From: Hedera helix
Taxonomy: Eukaryota; Streptophyta; Magnoliopsida; Apiales; Araliaceae
Length of the DNA stretch: 64,000 nt
Direction of reading: 5' to 3'
Assembly (NCBI GenBank): GCA_947179155.2
Contig: OX359278.1
Coordinates: 29,640,773-29,704,772 of the forward strand
The stretch's first letter is position 1; every line of letters begins with the position of its first letter. A program made the translations under genes and the position numbers. This document shows positions 1 through 9,700 of this stretch, one piece after another. The notes under the pieces were generated by a model that was not told the DNA's origin, made no database searches, and saw nothing but the letters and a program-made list of their open reading frames with translations.

Positions 1-439
1 GTACTGTAGCCACTGTAGTTAAATGAAACGACACGGGAGGTGTCATTTTGAATTTTGAGAACTAGTTGGGAAGCTTCCTTCTGACGCTTTATTAAAGCAG
101 TAGGACCCACTGACATGCTATCAGTACTGTTGTCTGGTTAGTGGGGAACAAAAAGTACACGTGTATGTGTGCGTATCTACTTTTTTCTGATACCTTTAGC
201 GTTTTGACTGATTTACAAGATGGGTGTATATGTGTCATTTCCAATATATATTTACTCTTTTGTATTAAGTGATGGGTTCGAGACCTATTAACTGATGTTT
301 ATTTCTTTTTATACTCTGGAAGATCATAGTTTGATACTGACCCTGATTATTTGCTTCATTATATTTTTTTATTATAATTGGGTACTTATTGTACGTTTAT
401 TGTGTACTGAGATTATTGTACTTTTAATTCTGTCTAAGA
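1..439 (+). other. Leader-like region before the capsid/NSP-like relic; no gene
   Basis: AT-rich sequence with no convincing gene. It lies where the virion-sense leader of a geminivirus B component would sit, between the replication origin and the virion-sense gene. The first ~60 bases share short words (GTAGCCAC, ATTTTGAATTTT) with 2755-2825, just after the origin. An open frame from 295 runs into the capsid-like relic but has no recognisable N-terminal half. Confidence 0.3.
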
Positions 440-1049
440 TGAGAGTGAATACTCAACGTAAGAGAGGACTGGATCCGGTTACTCCTCAAAAATAAAGTGG
501 AAAGAGGAGGTTGTTTGTTCCAGGAAATAAGGTGGTTGTTAGATGGCCCTATAGAAAGCATGTTTATCGGAGGACTTGATCTGCTCCTTTTTATGACAAA
601 GGCATTCTGGATGAGATGTTTGATCCATTATCTGGTATTGGGACTGATGTTCCATTTTCTGATTAATTCTGTCTGCCAGCTCTTGGTGAGGGACCAGGAG
701 AAAGACATGGTTGGCGTATAAAGTTGTATTCAATAAATCTAGACGGCATTATCAAATTTGAAGGAGATAACGGAAGTACCCAAACCTTATCCGAAAATGC
801 AGATGTATTTACATAACGGAAGTACCCAAACCTAGAGGAATTAGCGTTGGTTGTATTTACATAGTTCTAGACAGAGAACCAAACAATGTGTCTAAACTTG
901 GTTTTGATGATGTGTTTGTAAGAGGGGAAGGAGAACACGTATCTCGTGTTGGGGTTCATTTTCATCCAGATATAACCCGTCGGTTCACTGTTTTGTGTCG
1001 TGAGACATTTCAGTTTTCTCATGCTCCAGTTGGCGGAGTGTGGTTATGA
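440..1049 (+). pseudogene. Geminivirus-like virion-sense gene relic (BV1 nuclear shuttle / capsid-like), broken
   Basis: Seen: one frame from about 440 carries a Lys/Arg-rich start and then a segment of the kind found in single-stranded DNA virus capsid folds. It is interrupted by stops at 493-495, 577-579 and 664-666. After an imperfect 46-bp duplication (767-858) the similarity resumes in another frame, open from ~840 to the stop at 1047-1049. Known: in bipartite geminiviruses the virion-sense gene of component B encodes the nuclear shuttle protein, a relative of the coat protein. Inferred: this is that gene, because it points toward a movement-protein-like gene on the other strand and shares the strand of the origin nonanucleotide. 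The match is by recognition only, and a coat-protein origin is equally possible. It cannot make a protein as it stands. Confidence 0.5.
767..858 (+). repeat. Imperfect 46-bp tandem duplication in the capsid-like relic
   Basis: ATAACGGAAGTACCCAAACC occurs at 767 and again at 813. Each copy is followed about 20 bases later by a GTATTTACAT word (805 and 852). The duplication coincides with the point where the coding similarity changes frame, so it is probably one of the lesions that killed the gene. Confidence 0.75.
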
Positions 1050-1222
1050 AAAGATTTATTCCCCTCAAATATAAAAGGATTATAAGTAGTTTTAGGGATC
1101 GTGGGACAGAAGTTCGAAGGAGCTATTCCAATTGTCCTTTGATCTTTTGTGTATGGGAGAGTAGAGAAAGATGTTGTATTTCCATTAATGTAAACTCAAG
1201 AATTGTGTATTACCATTAATGA

Positions 1223-1236
1223 AATAAATGTTTATT
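1223..1236. terminator. Back-to-back polyadenylation signals between the two viral-like genes
   Basis: AATAAA on the + strand (1223-1228) is followed 2 bases later by TTTATT (1231-1236), which is AATAAA on the - strand. Convergent geminivirus transcripts usually end in such a shared zone. The - strand gene ends at 1761, over 500 bases away, so only the + strand use fits well. Confidence 0.35.
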
Positions 1237-1760
1237 CATCCTCCTTAATTCATGTTCATTCTACACATTTCATTAAGTTGTGAGAGATAAAAAAGTACAA
1301 AATTACCAAAATTTAACAAATCTCTTATTAATGGTAGTAAGCGCAACAGGCCTTTACAACAATCAACAAAAAAAATAAAGGAAAAACTAAAATTTTGGTT
1401 TGTCGGGTGGTGTCATCTACTGCTTCATTGCTTCAATGGCTGATTTAACAGTTGTACTTGTTAGTACGCCCAACTATTTAGTTGTTAACATAACATTTGG
1501 TGCGGATGAAGCACCAACTTCAGAAATTGATGAACCGGAATCTTCGTCGTTGATTTGATTTTCAAAAGGAATTCCAGATAAAGAATTCCTTGCGCACTAT
1601 GTGCTGACGTCCGAGTGGGCCTTTCCTTGTAAACATATAACTATTCTGACAAATTGGTTAGGTTGAATGTGTTCGGTAGATATAGTTTTACACAATTGTC
1701 TGTCCGGTATAGTATCTGCCATATACTAGACGTCCACTTGCTCTTCACTGAATTTAGGGT
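1237..1760. other. Interval between the convergent viral-like genes
   Basis: No open frame of note. It contains one more AATAAA (1374-1379). CCGGTATAGTATCTGCCA at 1704-1721 recurs at 1797-1814 inside the end of the movement-protein-like ORF, so part of this interval was duplicated. Confidence 0.4.
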
Positions 1761-2333
1761 TTAATATGTGAATCTTAGGAGGCCTAGGTTCTGGATCCGG
1801 TATAGTATCTGCCACATGCCAGGCAATTTAAGGTTAACAACGTCAAACGATCCAAAAGTAATCTTAGGAGGCCTAAAAGTAATCAATTCTGGATCCTTTG
1901 ACGTTGTTAACCTTAAATTGGCTTTGAACTTGCAATAAAAGGTTTTGGAAGTGAGATTAGAATTCTCTAATCTGTATTTGGCCGTCCAAGGGCAATCTTC
2001 TTCCTTTAACGATGAATAACAGTTACCATAATAACAAATCTGTACAGGACAAGTGATGGGAAAAATAAATTGGGTCTGCTCTGCGTCTTTACCTTGTAAA
2101 CGACGGTCATATATACTCAGTCGGACTGTTCCGGTGGCGTTTCCAAGGATGTATGGCTTGTATATGATGTAGCAGCTATCGATGATTATCGCCCTTTGGG
2201 CAATCCTCTGTTTTGTTCTTTGGAATAGAGATGGGAAGGTTAGCTTGATCGCCTGTGATTCAGACGATGCCACGACTTCTATGGAGGCCTTGTGCGTTTG
2301 ACCTGAAAGAGTGTCGTCGACGTTAAGTTCCAT
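1761..2333 (-). CDS. Geminivirus BC1-like movement protein ORF, endogenous copy
   Basis: A 190-codon open frame starting at ATG 2333. Known: BC1 of bipartite geminiviruses is a complementary-sense membrane-associated protein that moves viral DNA from cell to cell. Seen: the central ~120 residues match that family in order and spacing. There is an Asn-Ala-Thr-Gly-Thr-Val block near residue 64, a Phe-Pro pair near 92, a Ser-Leu-Lys block near 109 followed by Pro-Trp, and then a Lys-Phe-Lys segment leading to Phe-Arg-Pro-Pro. At 190 codons it is shorter than a typical BC1 (roughly 290). The C-terminal part is formed by an inverted duplication (1824-1920), so the natural end is lost. A TATA box lies about 50 bases upstream and the origin stem-loop about 215 bases upstream. 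It is open but probably not functional. Family call moderately confident, expression unknown. Confidence 0.65.
   Translation of the reverse strand: MELNVDDTLSGQTHKASIEVVASSESQAIKLTFPSLFQRTKQRIAQRAIIIDSCYIIYKPYILGNATGTVRLSIYDRRLQGKDAEQTQFIFPITCPVQICYYGNCYSSLKEEDCPWTAKYRLENSNLTSKTFYCKFKANLRLTTSKDPELITFRPPKITFGSFDVVNLKLPGMWQILYRIQNLGLLRFTY
1824..1920. repeat. 30-bp inverted repeat inside the BC1-like ORF
   Basis: Arms 1824-1853 and 1891-1920 are reverse complements with one mismatch, around a 37-base spacer. Direct copies of ATCTTAGGAGGCCTA (1772 and 1861) and TTCTGGATCC (1789 and 1887) overlap it. Both arms are read through by the movement-protein-like frame, so the end of that frame is rearranged rather than inherited. 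Confidence 0.85.
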
Positions 2334-2382
2334 GGCTATAGAGCGTGTGAGTAAACTATTCAGATTGGGGAAGAAGGCATAT

Positions 2383-2389
2383 ATTTATA
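2383..2389 (-). promoter_or_regulatory. TATA box for the BC1-like gene
   Basis: TATAAAT on the - strand, about 50 bases upstream of the ATG at 2333. The position suits a core promoter of the complementary-sense gene. Confidence 0.5.
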
Positions 2390-2548
2390 AAAGACTACTA
2401 TTGAAATATACGGTCACTTCATACTTTTGAACAGTTCTAGAGAAAACAGTAATAACCGCTACTTCACAGACCTACCTTGTTGGAGTAGCGGAGTGACTTT
2501 TTTATAATTAAAAAAAAGTATGAAAAGACGATCTTACCCTTGCCCTTT

Positions 2549-2585
2549 GGGAACGCCTCTAATATAATATTACAGAGGCGTTCCC
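2549..2585 (+). other. Geminivirus replication-origin stem-loop with TAATATTAC
   Basis: The arms GGGAACGCCTCT (2549-2560) and AGAGGCGTTCCC (2574-2585) pair perfectly over 12 bp. The 13-base AT-rich loop contains TAATATTAC at 2565-2573. Known: a GC-rich stem with this nonanucleotide in its loop is the rolling-circle origin of geminiviruses, where Rep nicks between the last T and the AC. The loop reads TAATATTAC on the + strand, so + is virion sense. That agrees with the + strand capsid-like relic and the - strand BC1-like gene. Confidence 0.9.
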
Positions 2586-3240
2586 CACCACGTGTCCGCT
2601 AGCGATTGGCTGAGAAGGAATATTCGGGGAATATTCGCTACAGTGAGGGTAGTACGATCAAGGGCATTTTGGAAAAAAAAATATGAACAGGGTACGCGCA
2701 GCGCCTTTTTGGGCGAGAAGTGAGCTACTGTAGCGAAAAGTGAGTAAGTTGGGCACCGTAGCCACGTGCGTGCACGTGCTTTTACTGTAGCAATCAATAC
2801 TATTTTGAATTTTTCACACTTTAATATTTAAAATTCAAATTTCAAATTTTGTTGAAGCTTGCAAAGTAAGCTTTGTGTCTTGTCAATTATATTAAAGATA
2901 TAATAATAAATTAAAATTAGTGATAGTAAACGGGCTTTTTTAAAATTCAAAATTTCAAATTTCAAATTTCAAAATTTGAACGTTTCTTCTCGCCTAAGTT
3001 TGTAACAATACGCGTACTGCACATTGTCCTTTTTTGTCTGTACTTGGGGGGACACCGATGCCACATGTTAATACTTGATTGGATCACTTTAAAGGCGTGT
3101 CTTTCCTTCTAATTATATACAAATTTTCTGCTTTACCACCCCTGACCTTCCAAACTGCATTTTGTTTTTAAAAATACTGTGTAAGTGGACGAAATGTCCG
3201 GTACATGGCAGAGTACCAATTTTGACATTTAAGGGATTTT
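2586..3240. other. Post-origin region, probably viral-like at first, then of unknown origin
   Basis: No gene recognised. Directly after the origin are two copies of GGAATATTCG (2617 and 2628). Around 2740-2790 there are several GTAGC words, then AT-rich sequence with repeated AATTTCAAATTT. A GGGGGGACACC word stands near 3047. The old LTR fragment W begins at about 3240. The exact viral boundary is not visible. Confidence 0.35.
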
Positions 3241-4783
3241 TTGATTTTTGTCAAAATTTTAAATTAATTTTTTAAACATTTAAATTAATTAAAATTATCC
3301 AGAATGGCAATTCTGTAAATAAACTGAAAAACCGGACCGATGGCAATTTCGTAATTAATCAGAAAACCGAACGGAGGGGCAAAACTGTAATTTCATCCGA
3401 AAACTGTCGCCCGCGCATTGCGCGAGACTAACTTTAACCGGCTCCAAAACGGTGCCGTTTTGGAGCACTGTCTTCTGGATTCCGCGCATAACGCGCGGGG
3501 ACTGTTTTCGGTACGCCAAAACGGCATCGTAATACCGCGGTCTGGCGAGAAACAGCTGGCTCGCGCATTGCGCGGCCGGCTCCAATTTGTTTTCCAGCCA
3601 GCAGAACGTGAACAGTGCTATTTTAATACACAACTTAATAAAATTTATACATTCAAGAAATCTTTAAGTCCTCAATAAAAATCCAAAAAAATTATCAAAC
3701 ACTTAATATCAATTTATAACATGAAAATATAATTTTTCATGATTTAATATTAAAAAAAATTTATATCACATAAACTACCACAAATTATAACTTTTTGTGT
3801 ATAACTCCATTTTGAGTGATTCAAACTTTGTTTTTCTCATGATTTAATGTTCTATAATATTAGAAAATTAAACTTAAGGTTTATAAAAATATTTTTGGTC
3901 ATAAATTCCAAGACTTGTTTATACACTACTACACACATATTTTAGCATACAAAATATAGCAAAATACAAACCAAGCATATTAAACTCAAGCATGGCATAA
4001 ATATTCCTACTACATATTATTAACTACATTAACATGTTTATACTCATGTTGGTTTATTTAATTTAAAAACAAACTATATTTAAAATAACCATTACCTCAT
4101 TTTAATGGTTATCTTCATTTTTCTTCCAAAATAGGTTGTGAATGGCATGAACAAAGCTAACTTCTCCTTCTTCCTCCTTAGTCTCTCAAATATTATGCTC
4201 TCCCAAGCTATTTCTCTCAAACTCTCTCTTTTGAAACTTGGAGAATAAATGAAGTGAAATGTTTACCATTTCAAGTATACTTGCAAAATTCTTAGATATA
4301 AAAATTATATCTATAATTCATGATGCTCTTTACTTGGATACTTGCTCAAGAAAACTAACTCATGCCTTAGTTGGTGAGAATTTTATGGGAAATGACTCAC
4401 CAAAAATCAAAACAAGCAACCTAAATATTAAATAATAAAAAAATAAAACAAAACAACAATCATTTTGCTCTCCCTCAAAGAAGCTCACGGCTGATGGCCT
4501 TCATGTCCCAAAAAGATAGTCACTTGCTACTTTTTAATTAATTAATAAGTTTTATAAAGTATTTTTTAAGTGGGCCAAGCATTGGAATTTATTTAAAATA
4601 CCAATTGGGCTCCAATTAAATTGTTTGGGCTACTAGTTTGTCAAGTCCATTTAATTTATCATTGGGCTATTTAATTATAACCCAAATGATTAATTATTAA
4701 TTTTGTTACACATTAATTATCAAATCCATAATTAAATAATAATTGAATTGATTAATTAATTAAATACTCTAACCCATTAATAT
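3240..4783 (-). mobile_element. LTR fragment W, left part (old Tekay-type LTR, truncated)
   Basis: From about 3240 the sequence follows the LTRs of Z and Y. It has the AATTAATTAAAATTA stretch, the GGCAA..GTAATTT repeats, the GC-rich block with GCGCATTGCGCG (3411-3575), and then the long AT-rich half with GGGCC/TTGGGC words (~4570-4680). The left end, expected to start TGTGACGACCCC, is missing, so W is truncated at its junction with the viral-like region. Z inserted into W at 4783 with TSD AATAT, and W resumes at 27871. Confidence 0.7.
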
Positions 4784-6089
4784 TGTGACGACCCCAAATC
4801 CGGGTTCCATAACCTCGAGTTTGGTTCTCACTATTCAACACATTACTAACAATTAAATACATACATTGCATTTAAATATCGCGGAATAATACATATTGGT
4901 TCCCTTACAAAAAGGTTACAATACCAGGGTCTATTAACCTTAACATAAACAGTTCCTATCATAAGGAATTACAAAAGGTTTAACAACAGTAAACACAAAT
5001 TTAAGCATCTAATTAGCATGCATAAACTAACTTAAGCTCTGGCCTTTCCTTTTCCCTTATCCTTCTTTGAGCAATCAGGATTATCTGAAAAATGGTTCAT
5101 GATATAGCAAGAATGAGCAACTAGTTTGCTCAGGAAGTTTAGAATAATCATATAGATTTAATATATCATGAATGAATGGGAAATGTCATCAATGGTTCAA
5201 CAATAGATATAACAATTGTGAATGAAACAGGATTCAAATTTTAATAAACAGAATATTTGAATCTTAAAATGCTGAGTGGTCACTAAGGACCCTGAACTAA
5301 CGAGGGTATAATAGAGTTTCCTCTGACCCTTTGAGTTGTTTGGTTTTCAAGGGGATCAGCCTATTCAACCCGCTGTATATGCATTACATTTAGTCACTGG
5401 CGCCAAAGTCGGTTTCCCGACACAAAATCCCCTAATTTAGGGTTGTTCAATTCTCAGACTTAATATAAGAAATCCGCACCCAACAATGGTTTGGATAAGC
5501 TTTTAAAAGTATTCAAGTTATTGAATTTAGAAACGCAATGTCTAGCTGAACTATTAGCTTCAGACATTTTTAATACAGTTCATGAATCAAGAACTAACAA
5601 GCTTCAAATGCACTAAGTGCAATTGTATAAACAATATGGATGTGGAATAATTTTAAATAATTAAACCACTTCAAGCTTTAACAATAAATACAAGTATGGA
5701 AATTTGTTCAACGATAATAATTGAGTAGGGTTAGAGAACTTGCCTGTCTGCTCAGCTACAATAATTGTCTAGCTTTAACTAACTTGCTTTGAAAGACCTA
5801 ACATTAATAAAGTCGGTCTAATAATTAGTACGGCGTATTTGCATAACTATACGCTTAATAATGAACTTATTTACCACACATAAGTACTAACACATAATTT
5901 ACATTAGTCAAAACAATATTATTAACCTTATAAACACTTAATCATTTTAGGTTAATAATTTAATAAGTTAGAAAATATTTTTCTTAAGTGTTGGACACTT
6001 ATTAAACCCTTAAACAACTTATTACAATTGCTTAATTAAAGCATAATTAAATTTAATTTATTTTATTAACTCAATCTCTATTTAATTAC

Positions 6090-6665
6090 TATTTAATCTT
6101 GATTAAATAGAAATTAATTAATTAACTCTAGTTATTATTTAAAATAAATAATAACTAATTGTACATGCCTATTATTTAATTATAATTAAATAATAAATAA
6201 TTATTGACTTAATTTTAACCTTCTTTAATTTAATGTTAATCAACCAATAATTAACTAAGTAATTAACCTTACTTATTATTTAATTTAAGGAAATTAAATA
6301 ATAGTTTACTAATCTTAATCCTTTTTAATTATTATTTAATGTCAATTAAATAATAATTAATTATTTAATTAATTTTAATTATTATTTAAGGTTAAATAAT
6401 AATCAAATCATTCTTATTTATTATTTAAATTAAATAATAAATTATTACTCTAATAACTTAATTTTCATTAATCGTTATTTAATGCTAATTAAATAATAAT
6501 TAATTACTTAATTATCCTTATTTATTATTTAATAATATTTAAATAATAAATAATTAATTTATAAATTTTATCTCTCTTTAAGTATTATTTAATAGGCATT
6601 AAATAATAATTGCTAATTTATCATCTTTATTTATTATTAACATTTAAAATAATAAATAAATAATA
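6090..6665. repeat. Array of AT-rich hairpins in the Z LTR
   Basis: At least eight consecutive inverted repeats share arms of the kind TTATTATTTAA / TTAAATAATAA but have different loops. They follow one another roughly every 40-60 bases. The same array is in both Y LTRs (52585-53165 and 62542-63122) and is deleted from the Z 5' LTR. Confidence 0.8.
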
Positions 6666-6824
6666 AATTTATTTAACTTAACCATGGTTTAGCTAACTAG
6701 ATTAAATTTTAAAATATTTAAATATTAAACTTATTGAAAAATATCCTCCCCAATATTATTTTTGAATTATTATTATTTTTGTTATAATTTTAAATTAATT
6801 TTCAAATATTTAAATTAATTAAAA

Positions 6825-7135
6825 TTAACCCGAATGGCATTTTCGTAAATAAGTTGAAAACTGATCCGAGGGCAAAATGGTAATTCTGCCAAGAAAAACA
6901 TGGAGGGGCAAAATGGTAATTTCGCAGGAAAACCGGTGCTCGCGCATTGCGTGCGCCTTCAGAAACTACGGCCCAAAACGGTGCCATTTTGAGAAGCCGG
7001 AAACGGCTTCCGCGCATTGCGCGGAGTAAATTCTTCACAGACGCCAAACGACGTCGTTTGACTCCGTGTTTTGTCAGCCTAACGCCTCGCGCGCATTGCG
7101 CGGACTGTTCCTTTTTTTCTCCTTTTAGCAGAATG
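6825..7135. repeat. GC-rich block with short palindromes in the Z LTR
   Basis: Three spaced words of the form GGCAAAATGGTAATTT (6835-6920) lead into a GC-rich stretch. That stretch contains GCGCATTGCG motifs (near 6942, 7012 and 7090) and the perfect palindrome AAACGACGTCGTTT (~7047). The block recurs in W, in Y and in the solo LTR. Confidence 0.8.
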
Positions 7136-8692
7136 TGAACAGTGCTCCGGCATACCCATTTTAAATAAAAATATACCATCAAGTAAGTTTTAACTCTTCA
7201 ATAAAAATCCAAAAAAATTACCAATCACCTTATATTAATTTATAACATGAAAAAATAATTTTTTCATGATTTAATATCATTATTTTTTTATAAAAAATTT
7301 TACATCACATAAACTACTATAAATCATAACTTTTTGTATAAAACTCCATTTTGAGTGATTCAAACTTTGTTTTTCTCATGATTTAATGTTCTATAATATT
7401 AGAACATCAAACCTAAGTTTTATAAAAATATTTTTGGACATAACTTCCAAAACTTGTTTACACACTATTAAACACATATTTTAGCATATAAAATATACCA
7501 AAATACAAATCAAACATATTAAACTCAAGCATGGCATAAATATTACAACTACACATCAATAACTATATTAACATGTTTATACTAACATGATGATTTATTT
7601 AATTTAAAAATAAAACTTCATTTAAAATAACCATTACCTTGATTTAATGGCTATTCTCCTTTTTCTTCGAAAATAGGTGATGAGGTTTGAAGGCATGAAC
7701 CAAGAACTCCATCTCCTCTCTTAGACTCTCAAATATATTTTTTCTACACTCTCAAATGCTCTCTAGCTTGAAAAATGGAAGAAGAAGAATGACTAACACA
7801 ATACTCCTAAATTGTAAGTATACTTACAATTTGGATAGATATAAAATCAATATCTATTAAAATTGTCATCATGAGATAACAATGATACTTGCACAAGAAA
7901 GCTAGCCCATACTAAGTTGGTGAGGATTTTGTGGGAAAAGACTTTCCCAAAAATCAAAACAAGCAACCTAATATTAAATAAATAAAAATAAAACAAAATA
8001 AACACAAAACTCATTTTTTTCTCTCTCCTCCATGCAATGGTCAGTTGATGACTACCTTGTCCCAAATTAATAGTCACCTTTTCATTTTTTAATAATTAAT
8101 AAGTTAATTTAAGTATTTTTCAAGTGGGCCAATCATTGGGCTTTAATTTAAAATAGCAATTGGGCTTCTATTAAATTGTTTGGGCTACTAAATTGTGAAA
8201 TTTTATTATTCTCCACTTGGGCTACTAATTGACCCATGTTGGGCTAATTTAATAATTTATACATTAATTATTCAATCCATGATTAAATAAATAATTAGAT
8301 TGAATAAATAATTAAATATTTTAACCCATTAGTATTAAATTACTAAATGGACTAATAAATATTATTATTAATATTTCACATTATTTACATTAATTAATAA
8401 TCATATTAATTAATTTATTATATTTAATTCACTCATTATATTCAATTTAATTGAATATTTAATTAATAGGAAACTTATCAATTATTTTGATATTAAAACT
8501 TTAGGGTTTGTTCATTAATTTAATAACATATTAGTAACCCCCTTTAATTAATTTTAGTAATTAATTACATAATTATTTAATCACATAATTAATTAATCAC
8601 ATAAAAAGATTTAAATAATCTCGTAAACTAACTCGTTGGAAATTAAATTAATAATTTAATTAATAAAGATGTGGAAATTCTAGGACATTACA

Positions 8693-8705
8693 TTCTCCCC
8701 TCCTT
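8693..8705 (-). other. Z polypurine tract
   Basis: AAGGAGGGGAGAA on the - strand, directly next to the 3' LTR. It is the primer for plus-strand DNA synthesis and is identical to the tract of Y. Confidence 0.9.
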
Positions 8706-8740
8706 ATAAAAATTCCGTCCTCGAAATTGTAACAATAAGG

Positions 8741-9520
8741 TTACTCAAATAAAAACGGGTAATTTGCTCTCATTTCCTCCTCTAATTCCCACGTAGCTTC
8801 TTCAATGGCGTGATTCCTCCAAAGTACTTTGACAGAATGAATTATCTTATTTCTCAGTTTCTGTTCCTTCCTATCGAGTATCTGAACAGGAACTTCTTCA
8901 TATGATAAGTCCTTCCCGACTTGAATTGGTTCATAGGAGATAACGTGCTTGTAGTCTGGTTTGTATGGCCGCAATACTGACACATGAAACACATTGTGAA
9001 TATGTTCCAATTCAGGAGGTAAAGCTACCTCGTATGCTACTTCACCCACTCTCCTCAATATTTCGAATGGTCCTAATGAACCTTAGACTCAATTTCCCCT
9101 TCTTTCCAAACCTGATCTTCCCTTTCCAGGGAGATACCTTAATGAACACAAAACTCCCCACTTCGAAGTCTCGTTTCTGTCGATGTAAATCGGCGTATTT
9201 CTTTTGACGGTCTTGAGCTGCTACTAGCCGAGCTCTTATTACCTTGATAATTTCTACCGTCTGTTGAACCAACTCTGGCCCCAACAGTCGGCGTTCTCCT
9301 ACCTCATCCCAACACAAAGGTGTTCTACATTTTCTGCCATATAAAGCTTCGTAAGGCGGCATACCTATGCTCGCATGATAACTGTTGTTGTATGCAAACT
9401 CAACTAGTGGTAGATGGATTTCCCAACTGCCCTTGAAATCCATTACGCAGGCCCTGAGCATATCTTCCAATGTCTAAATTGTTCTCTCACTTTGCCCATC
9501 GGTCTGCGGATGATACGCTG
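8741..9520 (-). pseudogene. Z gag-pol, 3' fragment (integrase end and chromodomain)
   Basis: This is the downstream half of Z's integrase and chromodomain, cut off by X at 9521. Against the intact Y protein it covers Y residues ~1250-1507. Lesions: a Gln codon has become TAG at 9474-9476, just after the catalytic Glu region, and one extra A at 9075-9076 shifts the frame. The similarity therefore continues as two pieces, 9470-9042 and 9058-8741. The chromodomain-like tail (about 8741-8905) is otherwise well preserved. Bases 9516-9520 (CGCTG) are one copy of the X target duplication. Confidence 0.95.
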
Positions 9521-9649
9521 TGTAAGACCCCGAATTTTATGAAATACAAAATTTAATTTTTCTTCATATATATTTTTTTTTGAAACAGTAAGTGGTTAAA
9601 TTAACAAAATTGAAAGTTAAGGATGTTATGTGCAAATTTTATTTTGTCG

Positions 9650-9700
9650 GACAATATTCGCTTTGTCGGGGAATATTCGTTTGGTCGGGGAATATTCGTG
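9650..9700 (+). repeat. AATATTCG repeats in the X LTR
   Basis: Three copies of AATATTCG (ends near 9660, 9679 and 9698) are spaced 19 bases apart, each preceded by TCGG. They are repeated at 17431-17481 in the 3' LTR. A similar doublet follows the geminivirus-like origin at 2617-2637. Confidence 0.7.

Larger units (their letters stand above)
4784..8692 (-). repeat. Z 3' LTR, full length (3909 bp)
   Basis: On the + strand it starts TGTGACGACCCC and ends GGACATTACA. On the element strand it therefore runs TGTAATGTCC...GGGGTCGTCACA. It contains a long array of AT-rich hairpins (6090-6665) and a GC-rich palindromic block (6825-7135). The open frames in it are not genes. Confidence 0.95.

Noticed and set aside
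2570..2797. 75-codon ORF over the viral-like origin
   Set aside because: It runs through the stem-loop and shows no resemblance to Rep or other viral proteins.
2586..3240. A Rep gene or A-component sequence after the origin
   Set aside because: No Rep-like motif was found in any frame, so only a B-like component is supported.
6090..6665. CRISPR-like regular repeats
   Set aside because: The repeats are AT-rich inverted arms without constant-length spacers, in plant LTR sequence. No Cas genes are possible here.
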